Shown here one piece after another: positions 35,351 through 44,962 of a DNA stretch of 64,000 nt (positions within the stretch are counted from its first letter, which is position 1; every line of letters begins with the position of its first letter). The notes under the pieces are model-generated. The model made no database searches, had not been told where the DNA came from, and saw only the letters and a list, made by a program, of their open reading frames with translations. The DNA lies in assembly GCA_017407125.1 (NCBI GenBank), contig JAFQXE010000002.1:62001-126000 (forward strand). Reading direction: 5' to 3'. This stretch comes from Thermoguttaceae bacterium. Its GTDB lineage: Bacteria; Planctomycetota; Planctomycetia; Pirellulales; Thermoguttaceae. Made by a program: the position numbers and the translations under genes.

Positions 35351-35373
35351 ATCGAATGAACCAAACCTTGATC

Positions 35374-37365
35374 TCAGTGTTTTGAAACGCCCTGATCCAC
35401 CATCGAGATTCGTTTTTCTACGAGGGTTCGGATTTGTTTGTCTGCAATAGACGGCAGAGCTTTAGCGTACCACATGCTGGCGCGTTGTTTGTATTGTTTT
35501 TGCATAGGAACCGGATCCTGAGCGAGATTCCACCAGTCATTAGCGACAACCAGACAATGACGTACGTCCTCTGGATTGGCGGCGAGATCTCGTTTAACAG
35601 CAAGCTGAACCTGTTCGTTGTCGCTAAAAGCCAGGTATTTAAGCCCGGTTTCCCAATCGTTTTCGACTTCAATTTTCCATCGGGCGACAATAAGCGCCTC
35701 AGCAGGAGAAACGCTTCCGTTTGACTGCATTTTTGCCTCAGCCGCGCGAGCGGAATTCCACCATGCCGTCCGTCGGGAAACTATTTCTTTGTGCTGATAC
35801 GCCTCGGCGCGGTACGATTTATCAGCCAAACGAGCGCAAGAGGCGTAAACAACGTCAGCAATCTGCTGCGCTTTTTGGAACTGTTTTTCTTTCATCAGCT
35901 CTTCTTCCGCCTGTCGAGCGGAAACGAGCAGCTGAGCAAAATCCGCGTCCGTACGCACTTTCTGCACCAACTGAACAATCTGAACCAGTTTATCAACATT
36001 ATCAACATTATCAACATTACCAACGTCTTCAACGTCTTCCAAAACAACTCCTGTTGGACGAGTGGACGAGGTTTCCGGGGAGCGGACATTGTCCGCGACA
36101 ATCAAATGTTGATTATTATTGGCGGGTAATACCCGCCCCCCATAAACAGGCTTTACTGCCGGTTCTGGAACAGAGGACAACTCCGGAATAACCGGCGGTT
36201 GAGGAGCCATGGGAAGATCAGAATCCGCAATTTCTTCCAGCGGCGGCAACTCTGGGATTCCAGCGTTATCTGTATCAGACAGCTTCGGAACGGTTGGCGT
36301 ATCGGGATCGGGGCGAACGTCAGGAAGCGGAGGCGTATCCGGGATTTCAGGATCAACCAGAATCTCCGGCGTTTCTTCTGTCGGTCTTTCTATGGTTTGT
36401 TCTTCGATCTCCGCAGGGGGCTCGACTTCGAGCTGTTCTATCTCCGGAACGTCAGGAACTTCCGGAATTTCCGGCTGTTCGACAATGGGTTCTTCCGGCG
36501 TCGCTGGTTGATCAGCGGCTGGGTTTTCCGGCAAAGACGGTTCTTCCGGCGCAACAGATTCCTCTGTTACAGGAGCTTCCAGAGCGGGAGGCTCCAGCTC
36601 CTCGGATTCCGTTTCCAGAGCCGGGACTTCAGGCTCAGCAGGTTCCGCGGTCGTCTGTTCTTCCTCAGTCGTCTGTTCTTCCTCTGCAGGTTCATTCAAC
36701 TCTGCGGGCTGTTCAACTTCCGGCGCATCGTCATTCAGCTCAACGTCTGTAACAGACAGGTTGTCAACAGACGTTTCTTCACCATGAATATCCCCTGTCG
36801 GAACGTCAAGGAAATCTACGGACGAATCGGCGTCAACCTCAATAGGAAGGTTGAAATTGACGTCCATGGTCGAGATGTCTTCCTGCTGAATTTTAAGGAT
36901 GTCAATTTCCTTTTGAGTCTGGGATTCCTTATAGCTTGACAGCGTTGTAACAGAATCGCCGTAATTCTCCGGCTGAGTTGGAACAACCATCGGATAGATG
37001 TAAAACGTCGAAATGACAACAATAAAAATGCTCAAAACAAATGAAAACAGAACGGCTAAAGAGCCGCCTTTTCCAAGACGAGCCAAGCCGGCGCGCCCGG
37101 TCTTTCTTAAATAATTGTCGTATTCTTCTTTCTTCTGAGAATCTAAAATGCGATCGCGGGCGTCGTCTATCTGCTGAGACATTTTCGTAATGAGCTGATA
37201 CAACTCCGCTATCCGCTGGGAGCGCTTTTCATGAGCGGCGGCAATCTTGTCCGAACCGCCCTCGAAATCGTCGATTCCCAGAAGCTGATAATCAGTCGGA
37301 TTTTCGTCTTTCAACGATGGAATATCGAGCAAGTCCCGATACGGATTAAAAACTTTTTTACTCAC
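35374..37365 (-). CDS. J-domain-like membrane protein with Pro/Glu-rich linker
   Basis: This 663-residue protein starts (GTG) with NPYRDLLDIPSLKDENPTDY then QLLGIDDFEGGSDKIAAAHE, the DnaJ-like N-terminal block seen in many planctomycete membrane proteins, here without an HPD triad. One membrane segment lies at about 98-118. Residues 150-440 form a long Pro/Glu/Val-rich linker (EEPxxPExPxx). Residues 480-660 are helical and end in a basic tail. It lies 77 bases downstream of the LysM protein on the same strand and shares its style, so the two may form one envelope-associated unit. The function is unknown. Confidence 0.7.
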   Translation of the reverse strand: MSKKVFNPYRDLLDIPSLKDENPTDYQLLGIDDFEGGSDKIAAAHEKRSQRIAELYQLITKMSQQIDDARDRILDSQKKEEYDNYLRKTGRAGLARLGKGGSLAVLFSFVLSIFIVVISTFYIYPMVVPTQPENYGDSVTTLSSYKESQTQKEIDILKIQQEDISTMDVNFNLPIEVDADSSVDFLDVPTGDIHGEETSVDNLSVTDVELNDDAPEVEQPAELNEPAEEEQTTEEEQTTAEPAEPEVPALETESEELEPPALEAPVTEESVAPEEPSLPENPAADQPATPEEPIVEQPEIPEVPDVPEIEQLEVEPPAEIEEQTIERPTEETPEILVDPEIPDTPPLPDVRPDPDTPTVPKLSDTDNAGIPELPPLEEIADSDLPMAPQPPVIPELSSVPEPAVKPVYGGRVLPANNNQHLIVADNVRSPETSSTRPTGVVLEDVEDVGNVDNVDNVDKLVQIVQLVQKVRTDADFAQLLVSARQAEEELMKEKQFQKAQQIADVVYASCARLADKSYRAEAYQHKEIVSRRTAWWNSARAAEAKMQSNGSVSPAEALIVARWKIEVENDWETGLKYLAFSDNEQVQLAVKRDLAANPEDVRHCLVVANDWWNLAQDPVPMQKQYKQRASMWYAKALPSIADKQIRTLVEKRISMVDQGVSKH

Positions 37366-37442
37366 AAACTATCCTTTCAATAAAAAGGGAGGAAAGGAAA
37401 AACGACGTAAATACAGTCTTGAAAACCCTGTCGAATTTCCTG

Positions 37443-40400
37443 TTATTTTTGAACTGGCAGCAGCAGTCGAACGCCGGGCTTGACTCGGTCAACGTTGCCG
37501 GAAAGCTGTTCCTGGTTAAGAGCGTAAACCTGAGAACAGTACAAAATGCTTCCCAACTCGCGTCGGGCGATTTCCATCACGCTTTCTTCCTGATCAACAA
37601 CATAAACGCGAGTTCCCGCCGGAGCTGCGGCGGCTGTCGACGCCGGAGAAGGCGTCAAACCGCGGCCGGGGCACAATTCCGGATATTGCTGTTCCAACGT
37701 TTCCGGCGGCGGCGTCATAATTTGGACGGATACAGACAAAGACTGCGGACTAACTCGCGAAGAGTTATACTGCGCCAACGCTCGGGCGTATTCGCCGCTG
37801 CCATAAATTTTTCTGGCGATTGTCCAAAAGCTGTCGTTAGGCTGAACCGTATAAACGCCGCTGCTGTTGTATACGTAACCGTTGTTATACCCGCCTGTTC
37901 CAATATCGCTGGCTGTCGAATTGTTATACGCATTCTGATTAACATTGACAACGCTTTGCGTCTGCGGCGACTTCGTTCCGGTATTAGCAGAAGAAACCAA
38001 CGGACCAGGCGTTCCTATAGCGACAGGCGATTCCTCTGGCGAATTGGACGCGATCTGCGAATCGTTGGACGTATTATTCTCTGGAACCAAAAGCGGTTCT
38101 GAAGGAGCTGCCGGTTCTGTTTCCTGAGTCGCTACGCCTGTTTCAAGTGAATTCGGCTCTGTCGGCTCAGGAATTGACGGTTCCTCAATGGGATTGGAAT
38201 CTATCGGTTGAGAATCCGGCAATTCAGGCATTGTCAAATCCTGAACGTCTGTTTCTGGAGTCGGCAATTCAGCGGGTTCGCTGGGCGTTTCGACAGAAGA
38301 CGTCAGATCCGGAACTGGCGTCAAATCCGGTTGATCGTCGGCGGGATTTGTTACATCTGAATTTTCGGGAGCGTCCAGGGCAGCGTCGTCCTGAATGTCA
38401 GGAACCGCGCCATTAAGAGGATCCTCGCTAATTTGAGCTGTTTCATCGGGAATTTCCGGAGTCTCTAAATCAACAGACGGAGCTTCCAATCCCGAATCTG
38501 ACAAATCCGGGGTTGAAACGTCTGATACGTCCGCGGGAACGGAAACGTCGTCGTTTGACAGTTCCGGAGCGGGAAGTTCAGTATCGTCCAAGCCCAGGTC
38601 CGTTACTTCCGGAGTCGATACTTCTGGAGCTGTTACTTCCGGAGAGGAAAGTTCAGTATCGTCCAAGCCCAAGTCCGTAACATCCGGAGTCGTTACCTCT
38701 GGAGCCGTAACTTCCGGAGAGGGAAGTTCAGTATCGTCCAAGCCCAAGTCCGTAACATCAGGAGTCGTTACCTCTGGGGCCGTAACTTCCGGAGCGGAAA
38801 GATCGGGAGCGTCCAAGCCCAAGTCCGTCACCTCTGGAGTCGTTACTTCCGGAGCGGAAAGATCGGGAGCGTCCAAACCCAAGTCCGTAACCTCCGGAGC
38901 CGTTACTTCCGGAGAGGGGATTTCCAGAGGAGTCGCCGGCGATTGGCGAGTTGGACGTGGATTATAGGAATCGGCGTTGAAATTTGAAGGAGCGCCCGGA
39001 GCGGAATATCCCGTCTGCGAGCCGCCGCGAGTCGAATTGAAATTATTTCCATTGGACGAAGGCGCGCCCGGAGCAGAATATCCCATCTGCGAGCCGCCGC
39101 GAGGCGAATTGAAATTATTCCCGTTGGCTGAAGGCGTTCCCGAAGCAGAAAATCCCATCCGCGAGTCGCCGCGAGTCGAATTGAAACCGTTCCCGTTGGA
39201 CGAAGGCGCACCCGGAGCGGAATACCCCGTCTGAGAGCCGCCGAGAGACGAATTGAAATTGTTCCCGTTAGACGTTTCGTTTCTGTTTACGATTCCCTGA
39301 TCGCTATTTTCAATACCGTTTTCAGACTCAGGAAGAGCCTCGTCCGAAACAGGTTTGTTAACACTCTCATTTGTAACGTCTGAAGAGTTTTCCTGCTCGT
39401 TAAGAGCAACCGCGTTTTCATCGGCGGTCTTTTTGCTTCCATTGAGCGCCGAAGGAAGAATCAGCAAGAACAGAACCGCCGCTGCGCCAATTGATCCCAG
39501 AGAAAAATACAGTCTTCTGCGGCTATCCGGCTCCTTGCTGGCAAAGGCGTCCGTCTTGACGTCGGCTTCGGGGGCGGCAGACGATTCGGCGTCCCAAATA
39601 TCCACGTTCTTCTTTCGGGACTTTCTGTTTTTGGCTTTTGCCAACGCGGTTGAATCCACTGCGGCTGGTTCCGGTTCTGAACCGGACGGAACAGCCTCAG
39701 AGCCGTCAGTCTGGACAACGGCAGGCGTTTCTCTGACAAACGGCTTTTTCATTACGTTCCAAACGCCGGTTCCAATTCCAGACCACCACGAGCGGTTGAA
39801 AATTCGCCATGTTTGCCACGCTCTTTTGGGCGCTAGCACAATCCAGAGAAAACCGGCTGCAATTCCCGCCCAAATCCAAACGGCTCCAGACGAGATTTTT
39901 GACCATACCCAAGCAGCGCCGGCTTTAGTCTTTTCGCCAGCCGAGGGATTCTTTCCCTTGAATTTATCGAGAATGCGAGCGCTTTTCTCTTCTTTTGACT
40001 TTCGCTCCTGTTCCAGACGTTCCTTTTCTTTTTGCTTTCTATCCGCTTCCGCTTTTTCGGCGGCTAAATCTCGAGGCTGAACCGATGTAACGCTTGCCCC
40101 GTTTTGCGACTGCGCGGTAATAACCCGACCGCTGGCAGACTTTTGCATGGATCCCGTCAGTCCAGGCGTCGGTTTGGACGAAACTGTGGCAGTTTGAACT
40201 ATCTTTGCATTGGCGTGCGTCGAAACGTTGGACGCTGTTTTTGAATCTTCCTTTTTCCCGTTTTGAACAATCGGCTGACCAAACAAGGACAACGGAGATA
40301 CGTTAATTTCAACTTCTTTATTTGACTGGGACGATTCGTCTTTCATTTGAGGGCGCATCTGACCGCGCAATTTGCTAAGCAAATCAGAATTCCCGATACT

Positions 40401-40841
40401 TTTCTTTGCCGTCGACTCCGCCGCCGCGTCGATTTCGCTTTCCAGCTCGTCGTCCTCGTCTTCCTCAGACTCGTCTTCTTCGTCAGACTCGTATTCATCT
40501 TCTTCGTCTACATCTTCGTCGTCAGACTCGTCTTCATCATACTCCTCGTCCTCGTCGTATTCGTATTCTTCGTCGTCAGACTCATCCTCTTCATACTCCT
40601 CGTCCTCGTCGTATTCTTCATCTTCAGACTCGTCTTCTTCGTACTGTTCGTCTTCGTCGTATTCTTCTTCGTCAGGATCGTCTTCTTCGTACTGTTCTTC
40701 TTCGTACTCGTCCTGTTCATCTGAAGATTCGTCTTCTTCATACTCCTGCTCGTCTTCATCAAAGTAATCGTCATCGTAACCTTCATCCCATTTGTTTCGG
40801 TTGCGAGAATTGTATCGATTATTGCGATTTCTTCGGCTCAT
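37443..40841 (-). CDS. Large acidic repeat protein with membrane segments and C-terminal LysM repeats
   Basis: This 1132-residue protein has distinct zones. Residues 18-137 are almost only Asp, Glu, Tyr and Ser. Residues 300-340 and 448-470 hold hydrophobic, Trp-rich and membrane-type segments. Residues 520-630 are four copies of a GYSAPGAPSSNGNNFNS-type repeat. Residues 637-755 repeat SPEVTAPEVTxPxVTDLGLDD. A Pro/Glu/Ser linker follows. The C-terminus carries two LysM-like modules, about 980-1035 (YTVQPNDSFWTIARKIYGSG) and 1072-1130 (YVVDQEESVMEIARRELGS). LysM binds glycans such as peptidoglycan, so it may link the membrane to the cell wall. The role is inferred. Confidence 0.75.
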   Translation of the reverse strand: MSRRNRNNRYNSRNRNKWDEGYDDDYFDEDEQEYEEDESSDEQDEYEEEQYEEDDPDEEEYDEDEQYEEDESEDEEYDEDEEYEEDESDDEEYEYDEDEEYDEDESDDEDVDEEDEYESDEEDESEEDEDDELESEIDAAAESTAKKSIGNSDLLSKLRGQMRPQMKDESSQSNKEVEINVSPLSLFGQPIVQNGKKEDSKTASNVSTHANAKIVQTATVSSKPTPGLTGSMQKSASGRVITAQSQNGASVTSVQPRDLAAEKAEADRKQKEKERLEQERKSKEEKSARILDKFKGKNPSAGEKTKAGAAWVWSKISSGAVWIWAGIAAGFLWIVLAPKRAWQTWRIFNRSWWSGIGTGVWNVMKKPFVRETPAVVQTDGSEAVPSGSEPEPAAVDSTALAKAKNRKSRKKNVDIWDAESSAAPEADVKTDAFASKEPDSRRRLYFSLGSIGAAAVLFLLILPSALNGSKKTADENAVALNEQENSSDVTNESVNKPVSDEALPESENGIENSDQGIVNRNETSNGNNFNSSLGGSQTGYSAPGAPSSNGNGFNSTRGDSRMGFSASGTPSANGNNFNSPRGGSQMGYSAPGAPSSNGNNFNSTRGGSQTGYSAPGAPSNFNADSYNPRPTRQSPATPLEIPSPEVTAPEVTDLGLDAPDLSAPEVTTPEVTDLGLDAPDLSAPEVTAPEVTTPDVTDLGLDDTELPSPEVTAPEVTTPDVTDLGLDDTELSSPEVTAPEVSTPEVTDLGLDDTELPAPELSNDDVSVPADVSDVSTPDLSDSGLEAPSVDLETPEIPDETAQISEDPLNGAVPDIQDDAALDAPENSDVTNPADDQPDLTPVPDLTSSVETPSEPAELPTPETDVQDLTMPELPDSQPIDSNPIEEPSIPEPTEPNSLETGVATQETEPAAPSEPLLVPENNTSNDSQIASNSPEESPVAIGTPGPLVSSANTGTKSPQTQSVVNVNQNAYNNSTASDIGTGGYNNGYVYNSSGVYTVQPNDSFWTIARKIYGSGEYARALAQYNSSRVSPQSLSVSVQIMTPPPETLEQQYPELCPGRGLTPSPASTAAAAPAGTRVYVVDQEESVMEIARRELGSILYCSQVYALNQEQLSGNVDRVKPGVRLLLPVQK

Positions 40842-40856
40842 GATTGTTTAATATTT

Positions 40857-41007
40857 GTTGCGAGTTGCGAGGAATATTTTTAACACGAAATACACGAAAT
40901 AAGCGAAAGTAACGAAAAATTTATAGAATTAAAAATACGTAGTTAAAAAACCCTTTAAATAATTCTTTCGTGTTTTTTCGTTCTTTTCGTGTTTTTCGTG
41001 TTTAAAA
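40857..41007. repeat. Dispersed inverted repeat, family A (copy 3) with GTTGCGA prefix
   Basis: GTTGCGAGTTGCGAGG is followed by AACACGAAATACACGAAATA, an AT-rich centre, and the mirrored TTTCGTG, TTCTTTTCGTGTTTTTCGTG arm. It is located between rsmH and the LysM protein. Confidence 0.75.
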
Positions 41008-41013
41008 AACTGT

Positions 41014-41916
41014 CTAAACTCTCCGTGCCACGCGCAGTTTCGCGGATCGACTTCGAGGGTTAACTTCAATTTCTTCCGGGGACGCGGTCAAAGCTTTTGG
41101 CGTTAGAATCTCGTAACGATCATCGTTGCGAAACGCCTCTTTAACGCGGCGATCTTCCAGGGAATGAAAGCTGATAACAACTAAAACTCCCCCCGGTTTA
41201 AGGACGTCAGGAAATCGTTTGAGGGCGATTTCCAGGGATTTCAATTCTTCATTGACGGCAATGCGAAGCGCCTGAAAGGTTCGCGTCGCCGGGTCAATGG
41301 CGTTTTTTCTGTTGTGTTCGACCGGAACGCAGGAACGAACCAGTTCCGCCAGCTGAGCGGAGGTTTTAATCGGATTGGATCGTCTGGTTTCTACAATCTT
41401 TTGAGCGATTCGACGGCTAAAACGTTCCTCGCCGTACTGATAAATCAGGTCTGCCAGCGTCTGCTGAGACAGTCGACCAAGCAGTTTCCACGCCGGCTCG
41501 CCATGGTCAACGTCAAAGCGCAAGTCCAACGGGCCGTCTGAATTAAAGCTGAACCCGCGGGAACGGTCCGCCAACTGGTCGCTCGACAGACCCAGGTCAA
41601 GTAAAATCGCGTCGACTTTATCGACGCCGTCGATTTGCTCCAGGACTTCGGGCAGATCGCAGAAATTGGACTGCGCCAGAATAACCGGCAGTCCTTTAAG
41701 CGTCTCTTCCGCCCGCTGCAGCGGCGCAGCGTCTCGATCCAGACCGATCAGACAGCCGTTGGGAACCAGCCGGGACACAATCATTTTAGCGTGCCCCGCT
41801 CCGCCCAGCGTGCCGTCGACGACGACCTGCCCCGGCTGAGGATTGATATATTTCAATACCTCGTCGGGCATAACCGATACGTGAATTGTAGATTTTACCT
41901 CTGACATAAGCGGCAT
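41014..41916 (-). CDS. rsmH: 16S rRNA (cytosine-1402-N4)-methyltransferase
   Basis: This 300-residue protein has the RsmH signatures: HVSVMPDEVLKYI at the start, the SAM motif VVDGTLGGAGHAKMI, then IGLDRDAAPL, DAILLDLGLSSDQL and GFSFNSDGPLDLRFD. The C-terminal blocks are TRTFQALRIAVNEEL and LVVISFHSLEDRRVK. It methylates N4 of C1402 in the ribosomal P site. In most bacteria it sits in the division-cell-wall cluster after mraZ; neither mraZ nor ftsL is present here, which fits the dispersed layout of planctomycetes that lack canonical FtsZ. ATG 41916 is chosen. Confidence 0.96.
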   Translation of the reverse strand: MPLMSEVKSTIHVSVMPDEVLKYINPQPGQVVVDGTLGGAGHAKMIVSRLVPNGCLIGLDRDAAPLQRAEETLKGLPVILAQSNFCDLPEVLEQIDGVDKVDAILLDLGLSSDQLADRSRGFSFNSDGPLDLRFDVDHGEPAWKLLGRLSQQTLADLIYQYGEERFSRRIAQKIVETRRSNPIKTSAQLAELVRSCVPVEHNRKNAIDPATRTFQALRIAVNEELKSLEIALKRFPDVLKPGGVLVVISFHSLEDRRVKEAFRNDDRYEILTPKALTASPEEIEVNPRSRSAKLRVARRV

Positions 41917-42039
41917 TTTACCTAAAATCCCGCTTTTTGTCCAGACGAATTTTACACGTCTTTCTTAATATTATTAAAATTTCAAAAGAATCTTTCAGAT
42001 GAACCTGGTTCATATACAATTCCAATCTTGCCTGTTTTC

Positions 42040-43728
42040 TCATTTTCTTTTGAGAACCAACAGGGAGTAGTCCGCAGAGGACGGGATAACGTTTTGGCTT
42101 TCCAACTGGTTAAACGTCTCTCGGGCGCAGTGGCGAGCGGAGCGTTTGAGGTTGGCCTGAACGTTTTTCAAAATTGCATTCAGTTCGTCTTTAGAGCTGT
42201 CTATATTGCTGGAAAAAATAACAAGAGCTTCATTTTTGTTTAATTCGACGCTATTCGTTGCGAATTCCGTTTCTGGCGACTGTCCTAACATCGGCGTTTC
42301 CTGAGTCAGGCGTTCAACGCCGGATTGACTCACTCGATAAACTTCTATCTTGCCGGCTGTTGAAAAAGGAACCCGGTCGCCCTTTGAATCGAGAGTCGCG
42401 CAAAACAGATTGACGTATTGATCGGCGGCAGAGCTTGCCCAGATCGTCCTGTCGATCTGTTCCATCAGTTCGTTCGCGCTGCTTTGATACTGGGCGTGAG
42501 ACCGGAGCGCCGATTTCACCATCGAAGCGGTCAGAGCCGCCGGTGTTCCCTGATCCTGGCAGTCCGCCAGCGCACAGACGATTTGCCCGTCCGGCATGGT
42601 AAACCAATCGTAGAAATTGCCTCCAAAGCTTCGCTTTTGCTTGACTTTCCCCGCCAAATCCCATTTTTCAATCCATGGGGCGGAAACCGGAAGTTGATTC
42701 TTCTGTATTAAAGCGGCGGCTTCAATCTCATTATTGATTGGCTCCTGATCAAGGTAAATTCCCAGCAAGGCGTCACGTTCGAGTTCCGCCCCCAAACGAC
42801 CGGCAATCAGCTCCGCCATCTGAATTTGACGCGTTGAAAAACGTCGCGCGTTTCGGGAATAAAACCAGACGGTTCCTAAAATGTTGGATTGAGATATAAT
42901 CGGAACGCATAACCCTGACGGGAAATCCTCTGGAGAATTCCATTGCCGCATCGCTTCTTCGTCTTCCAGAGACACGGATCGGCCAACCATCGCTTCCAGG
43001 TCTGCGGCTGAACCGCGCAGAGGTCGAGCCGGTTCCATAAGCCGTTCTGTCGGCAGCCCCCAGCAGGAGCGCATTTTCAATACGGACGTTTTGTCGTCCA
43101 GAAGGTACATTGACGCGGCAACGCAGCCTAACGCGTCAGACGCGCCGTGAAGAATTTCCTGTAATAAAAACGCCAGCTGACGATCTTCCGATTTTTGCAG
43201 ACTGACAGACGACGCGCTTTTCGCCGCCAGTTCCGATTCTCTGCGCCAAAGCTGATAACGCGTAGAAAGAGCCTCGCCAAGCATATCGGCAATCGCAGAC
43301 GCGGACTGTCGAGCTAAAGCGCCAAATGAACTCCAGACGCTGCCGGAGCTGCGATATTCAATAACGCCAACTTCGTGCGTCTTGCCGTTGGAAAGCTGAA
43401 TCTCGACAGGAACGCTGCCTTGCTCCTGGCTGGATTGCTCCTCGTCAGTACAATCTGACGGCTGATGAATTCGTAAAGTCGGCTCTGAGCGCTTCACTTC
43501 CTCTTTGACTGGCATAGCGCCGCTCAATTCGTCACACTGAAACGCCTGTTCCCAAACTGATGGAACATTGTCGTTGCGCGGAACAAAGCGAAACGTCCAG
43601 CCAAGTATTTTTCCATAACTCCTCAATAACGCCGGTAACGACCCCATCGAATCAATCGACGGTAAACAGGGGCGAGCGTTTGTTTCAACGCAATGATCCA
43701 GTTCTGAAAAAATATTAAATTGACTCAC
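42040..43728 (-). CDS. GAF-domain SpoIIE/RsbU-type protein phosphatase
   Basis: GTG at 43728 is chosen because GGAGGG lies nine bases upstream; a TTG six bases earlier is also open. Residues about 170-310 form a GAF domain (LGCVAASMYLLD, PSGLCVPIISQSNILGTVWF). From about 340 a PP2C-type SpoIIE domain begins. Its first metal-site block reads GGNFYDWF (371-378), so the usual Asp of GGDxYD is Asn373, while Asp391 in ALADCQDQG is kept. It should dephosphorylate an anti-sigma antagonist or other phosphoprotein, if active. The N-terminal 150 residues match no known domain. A REP-like hairpin lies just 5' of the gene. Confidence 0.82.
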   Translation of the reverse strand: MSQFNIFSELDHCVETNARPCLPSIDSMGSLPALLRSYGKILGWTFRFVPRNDNVPSVWEQAFQCDELSGAMPVKEEVKRSEPTLRIHQPSDCTDEEQSSQEQGSVPVEIQLSNGKTHEVGVIEYRSSGSVWSSFGALARQSASAIADMLGEALSTRYQLWRRESELAAKSASSVSLQKSEDRQLAFLLQEILHGASDALGCVAASMYLLDDKTSVLKMRSCWGLPTERLMEPARPLRGSAADLEAMVGRSVSLEDEEAMRQWNSPEDFPSGLCVPIISQSNILGTVWFYSRNARRFSTRQIQMAELIAGRLGAELERDALLGIYLDQEPINNEIEAAALIQKNQLPVSAPWIEKWDLAGKVKQKRSFGGNFYDWFTMPDGQIVCALADCQDQGTPAALTASMVKSALRSHAQYQSSANELMEQIDRTIWASSAADQYVNLFCATLDSKGDRVPFSTAGKIEVYRVSQSGVERLTQETPMLGQSPETEFATNSVELNKNEALVIFSSNIDSSKDELNAILKNVQANLKRSARHCARETFNQLESQNVIPSSADYSLLVLKRK

Positions 43729-44035
43729 AATCAATCTCCCTCCGCGGGTTAAAACCCACGGCTAGTGATATTGAACCGCTAAAGCGATTCTAGAGGAAGG
43801 TTTAATTATTCGTTTGCGTTATTTCAAAGCTAACTAACAACAGAAATAATATTCGGAAGATTTTGAGTCCAATCGCAATTTATCTTTTTTTCTTCCGCTG
43901 ACGATGGTTTTTCCGAAAAGTCCGGTTGCTCCGGCTATACGGGATAGTTGCGTGTTGCGAGTTGCGAGAAGAAATTTTTTAACACGAAATACACGAAATA
44001 AGCGAAAAAGACGAAAGAGTTTTAAAAAAACTACT
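43729..44035. repeat. Gene-free region: REP-like hairpin, GTTGCGA repeat and half family A repeat
   Basis: CCGCGGGTTAAAACCCACGG (43742-43761) resembles the second hairpin of the REP units at 25552. Near 43944 are GTTGCGTGTTGCGAGTTGCG words, directly followed at 43976 by the left arm only of family A (AACACGAAATACACGAAATA). No gene is seen. Confidence 0.6.
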
Positions 44036-44051
44036 GCTTACAGCCTATTGT

Positions 44052-44744
44052 CTACTGTCTATTGAGAGATTCCGCCTTTCGGGCGATTCGTTCAACTTCT
44101 TCCGGCGCGATGAGCTTGTATTCGCCGTTTTTTTCAATAAAGAATCTCGTATCCGGCTTAAGAATGCGCGGAAACAAAGGCCAAAGCTGGCGCATTACCT
44201 TCGGGCGAATTTCGCTGGAAATCATAACCCAGTCCACCTTTTTCGCCGTGAGCGAATTGGCAATCGGCAAAAAAGACGTTAACGGGTCGCCGGGCTGCAG
44301 TTTCGCTTTGACGCCCAAATCAGCCAACAGTTTTGTCGCCTGACTGAACTTCAAACCCGGACGCTGCTGCGGCGTTCGGTCTTCAAACCAGTCCAAACCG
44401 ACATAGAGCAGTTCCGCCGGGTCAACGACAAGCGTTCCAAACTGAAGCAGAGTCGCGATGCGCTCCCCGTCGTCAATTCCAAGTTCCAGAATTCGATGAG
44501 GAAAAAGATTCGCCGCCTGATCGTACAAAATGTACTCTCCCTGCGGACGAGTTGCAATTTTGTCAACAGCCAGCTGCAGCGGGTCTGGACCGGGATCGGC
44601 TTTTTTCGTTTTTTTGGACGAGGACTTCTTCGCCGGTTTCGACGCTTTGCCTTTATCCGATGCGGCAGATGCGGATTTCGACTGTTCCTCAGTTGTCGCT
44701 GTCGGCTGAGCGTCCTTTTTTCGCCAGAAATTAAACAGACCCAT
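44052..44744 (-). CDS. Hypothetical protein with class I methyltransferase-like core
   Basis: This 230-residue protein has a Lys/Ser/Ala-rich N-terminal tail (residues 8-50, KKSSSKKTKKAD) and then a compact domain. HRILELGIDDGERIATLLQF resembles the SAM-binding first motif of class I methyltransferases; YVGLDWFEDR, VKAKLQPGDPLTS and VDWVMISSEIRPKVM could be later strands of a Rossmann-like fold. No catalytic signature is evident, so this stays tentative. The basic tail may bind nucleic acid or membrane. It is not clearly co-transcribed with scpA, which lies 218 bases upstream on the same strand. Confidence 0.55.
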   Translation of the reverse strand: MGLFNFWRKKDAQPTATTEEQSKSASAASDKGKASKPAKKSSSKKTKKADPGPDPLQLAVDKIATRPQGEYILYDQAANLFPHRILELGIDDGERIATLLQFGTLVVDPAELLYVGLDWFEDRTPQQRPGLKFSQATKLLADLGVKAKLQPGDPLTSFLPIANSLTAKKVDWVMISSEIRPKVMRQLWPLFPRILKPDTRFFIEKNGEYKLIAPEEVERIARKAESLNRQ

Positions 44745-44962
44745 TTTTACTGGATTTTCTATATTGACACAATTACATACGGGCGCTAATACAAAAAGCG
44801 TCCTTTATCCTCTTATCGACAAAAAGAGATGAAAACTAAACAGGGAATAGGAAATAGGGAGTAGGCGCAAGCGCATCACGGTATTAAAAAAACACAAAGC
44901 GACCAACGGGAGCGATTATTGGCAGGCGCGCGGTAGCGCGGATTGGGAGCGGCGCCTCGCCG

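Noticed and set aside
40372..40767. Ser-rich 131-codon plus-strand frame
   Set aside because: It is the complement of the acidic Asp/Glu repeat zone of the LysM protein and has no independent support.
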